From an uncultured Ruminococcus sp. (lineage in GTDB: Bacteria > Bacillota > Clostridia > Oscillospirales > Ruminococcaceae), in contig CAMWXM010000105.1 of assembly GCA_947178195.1 (NCBI GenBank), positions 1 to 9,013 of the forward strand: a stretch of 9,013 nt of DNA. The letters are read 5' to 3'. A program made the translations under genes and the position numbers. The notes under the pieces were generated by a model. It saw only the letters and a program-made list of their open reading frames with translations. It was not told the origin of the DNA and ran no database searches. Positions 8,100 through 9,013 of the stretch are shown here, piece by piece. Positions within the stretch are counted from its first letter, which is position 1. Every line of letters starts with the position of its first letter.

Positions 8100-8352
8100 T
8101 AAATAATATTAAGATCGTTCAGTAAGGGGCGTCTGTGACAACTCAAAGCGGCGAATGTAAAAGTTGAGAATCATGAAAAAATCGCTTTGAGTTGTCAGGG
8201 CGCAGGGAGAAAATGTATAAAGGTAAGATAGTGATTATTCCCCTGCGCCTAGGTCGGAGCGAAGCTCCGGCTACAGACGCCCCGAGCGTGAATGGGTAGC
8301 AGCAGAGTGAAATTGTTTTTTGAATATTAAGCTATGCAGGAGTTAAACAATA
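8100..8352 (+). other. 253-base intergenic region holding a structured element
   Basis: This is the longest gene-free stretch in the window. It contains, in order, 26 AT-rich bases after the clpE stop with a poor -10-like TAATAT (8104-8109) and no matching -35; the four-way-junction element (8126-8283); an unstructured stretch with a six-base T-run (8316-8321) that no strong hairpin precedes; and the AGGAG ribosome binding site (8338-8342) of the next gene. The stems of the element are clearly richer in G and C than the neighbouring genes, while its loops are as AT-rich as the rest of the window. Confidence 0.85.
8126..8283 (+). ncRNA. Candidate four-way-junction RNA or palindromic repeat element
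   Basis: The 158 bases contain four nested and adjacent inverted repeats. P1 pairs 8126-8136 (GGGGCGTCTGT) with 8273-8283, 11 perfect pairs. P2 pairs 8137-8150 with 8183-8196, 14 perfect pairs around a 32-base loop. P3 pairs 8198-8207 with 8241-8250, nine Watson-Crick pairs plus one G-U around a 33-base loop. P4 pairs 8252-8260 with 8264-8272, seven Watson-Crick and two G-U pairs around a GAA loop. Only A8197 and A8251 are unpaired at the junction. All three wobbles pair as G-U on the + strand and would be A-C on the other, which hints at a + strand transcript. I do not recognise it as a known RNA family. A BOX- or bcr-like mobile repeat is an equally good explanation; no target-site duplication is seen at its ends. 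The strand and the RNA nature are inference; the inverted repeats are directly visible. Confidence 0.5.
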
Positions 8353-8832
8353 ATGGCAAATGAAGATAAAAAGGATTTTAATGCAATGCTGGACGACAGC
8401 AAGGATATGCCTAAATTTCAGACGGTTACTGATGAAAAAAGCATAAAAAAATACGGCGGAAACAGAATGTATTTTGCCCCTCCTATTGATTATGATAAAG
8501 TAATGCGGCTTGTGCCTTTTGGAAAGCTTCTGACAGTATCTGTAATAAGAGAATATTTTGCCAAGCAAAACGGCGCTGATTTTACAGAACCTATAACTGC
8601 AGGTATTTTCGTTTCTATTGTCGCATGGGCAAGCTTTCAAAGAATGGATAATAAAACGCCTTATTGGAGAACTCTGAAATCAAACGGTGAATTAAATCCG
8701 AAATATCCAGGTGGTATAGAAAATCAAAAGGAATTGCTGGAAAAAGAAGGACATACTATAATATCCAAGGGTAGAAAAAATATCAGATACTATGTTAAGG
8801 ATTATGAAAGCGCTTTATTTTCGTTATGCTAA
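8353..8832 (+). CDS. MGMT-fold alkyltransferase-like protein lacking the active cysteine
   Basis: This 159-residue protein resembles the C-terminal DNA-binding domain of O6-alkylguanine-DNA methyltransferases. After a polar N terminus (1-45), the core starts at MRLVPFGKLLTVSVIREYF (51-69), corresponding to the VPYGxVTTYGxIA segment of MGMT. ITAGIFVSIVAWAS (81-94) takes the place of the recognition helix, and PYWRTLKSNGELN (103-115) aligns with PCHRVIxxxGxLG. YPGGIENQKELLEKEGHTI (118-136) matches the GGYxxGxxxKxxLLxxEG tail. The acceptor cysteine is therefore replaced by Tyr104, and His by Trp105, so alkyl transfer is not expected. The protein may bind damaged or other DNA as the ATL proteins do, or have taken another role; this is inference. 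AGGAG (8338-8342) lies ten bases before the ATG. It follows the structured element and comes 32 bases before a metallo-hydrolase gene. Confidence 0.75.
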   Translation: MANEDKKDFNAMLDDSKDMPKFQTVTDEKSIKKYGGNRMYFAPPIDYDKVMRLVPFGKLLTVSVIREYFAKQNGADFTEPITAGIFVSIVAWASFQRMDNKTPYWRTLKSNGELNPKYPGGIENQKELLEKEGHTIISKGRKNIRYYVKDYESALFSLC

Positions 8833-8864
8833 GTTGAATTTAATATTTATATGGGAGTATCATA

Positions 8865-9013
8865 ATGGATAATTGGTTTACAATAGATAAAATTGATGAG
8901 CAAACCTATATTTTTAGCGAATATCGTCATTGGGAAGAAACTCATTGTTATTTATTGAATGGGAATGAACGAAGTCTGTTAATAGATACGGGACTTGGCA
9001 TTGAAAATATATA
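8865..9013 (+). CDS. MBL-fold metallo-hydrolase, 5' part only
   Basis: This is the first 49 codons of a gene cut by the window edge. The product begins MDNWFTIDKIDEQTYIF and continues with ETHCYLLNGNERSLLIDTG. The latter is the usual N-terminal beta-hairpin of metallo-beta-lactamase-fold hydrolases, where a (T/S)NxYLL-type strand leads to LIDTG before the metal-binding HxHxDH motif, which would lie beyond base 9013. GGGAG (8853-8857), seven bases before the ATG, fits the start. The 32-base gap after the MGMT-like gene suggests co-transcription. Substrate and subfamily cannot be assigned from this fragment. Confidence 0.8.
   Translation, partial: MDNWFTIDKIDEQTYIFSEYRHWEETHCYLLNGNERSLLIDTGLGIENI

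Noticed and set aside
8104..8109. TAATAT as the -10 box of a promoter for the structured element
   Set aside because: It matches the consensus at four of six positions, and no -35-like hexamer occurs 16-18 bases upstream.
7625..8146. 173-codon antisense frame over the clpE 3' end
   Set aside because: It is a shadow of clpE: the translation is Ser/Ile-rich low complexity, with no family resemblance.
8126..8283. SAM-I riboswitch, T-box or tRNA-like RNA
   Set aside because: A four-helix junction recalls the SAM-I class, but the conserved core sequences and kink-turn are absent, no T-box NNTGGNACCGCG-type motif is present, and stem and loop sizes do not fit a tRNA.
8316..8321. T-run as part of an intrinsic terminator
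   Set aside because: The nearest possible hairpin ends at 8300, fifteen bases earlier, and no GC-rich stem directly precedes the T-run.

Overview
The window reads as chromosomal DNA of a low-GC Gram-positive bacterium, most likely a clostridial Firmicute (Bacillota) of the Ruminococcaceae/Oscillospiraceae kind. This is inferred from AT-rich coding sequence, AGGAG-type ribosome binding sites, a YfhO-family membrane protein, a DUF5711-like protein and a ClpE-type unfoldase with an N-terminal zinc finger. All seven genes lie on the + strand. No transposase, integrase, phage gene, CRISPR array, tRNA or rRNA is visible.

Left part (55-5769), envelope and housekeeping: a 933-residue YfhO-family polytopic membrane protein runs into truA (tRNA pseudouridine synthase A) with a 32-base overlap. 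After an 82-base gap come a single-pass membrane-anchored protein with a probable beta-propeller ectodomain (DUF5711-like) and a CvpA-family membrane protein, 31 bases apart.

Middle (5796-8099): a 767-residue ClpE/ClpC-type AAA+ unfoldase follows the CvpA gene after 26 bases. It has a Cys4 zinc finger, two complete AAA+ modules and a candidate ClpP-docking tripeptide. The short gaps, and the absence of any hairpin followed by a T-run, suggest that 55-8099 may be one transcript or two overlapping ones, mixing envelope functions with protein quality control and tRNA modification.

Right part: the 253-base gap 8100-8352 is the most unusual part of the window. Bases 8126-8283 can fold on the + strand into a near-ideal four-way junction: a perfect 11-bp closing stem, a perfect 14-bp hairpin, a 10-bp hairpin and a 9-bp hairpin, with only two unpaired junction bases. 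The two large loops share a related sequence motif. This is a candidate structured RNA or a mobile palindromic (MITE/BOX-like) element; the sequence alone does not decide which. It precedes a small gene for an MGMT-fold protein whose active-site cysteine is replaced (PYWR instead of PCHR), and then the 5' end of a metallo-beta-lactamase-fold hydrolase gene cut by the window edge.
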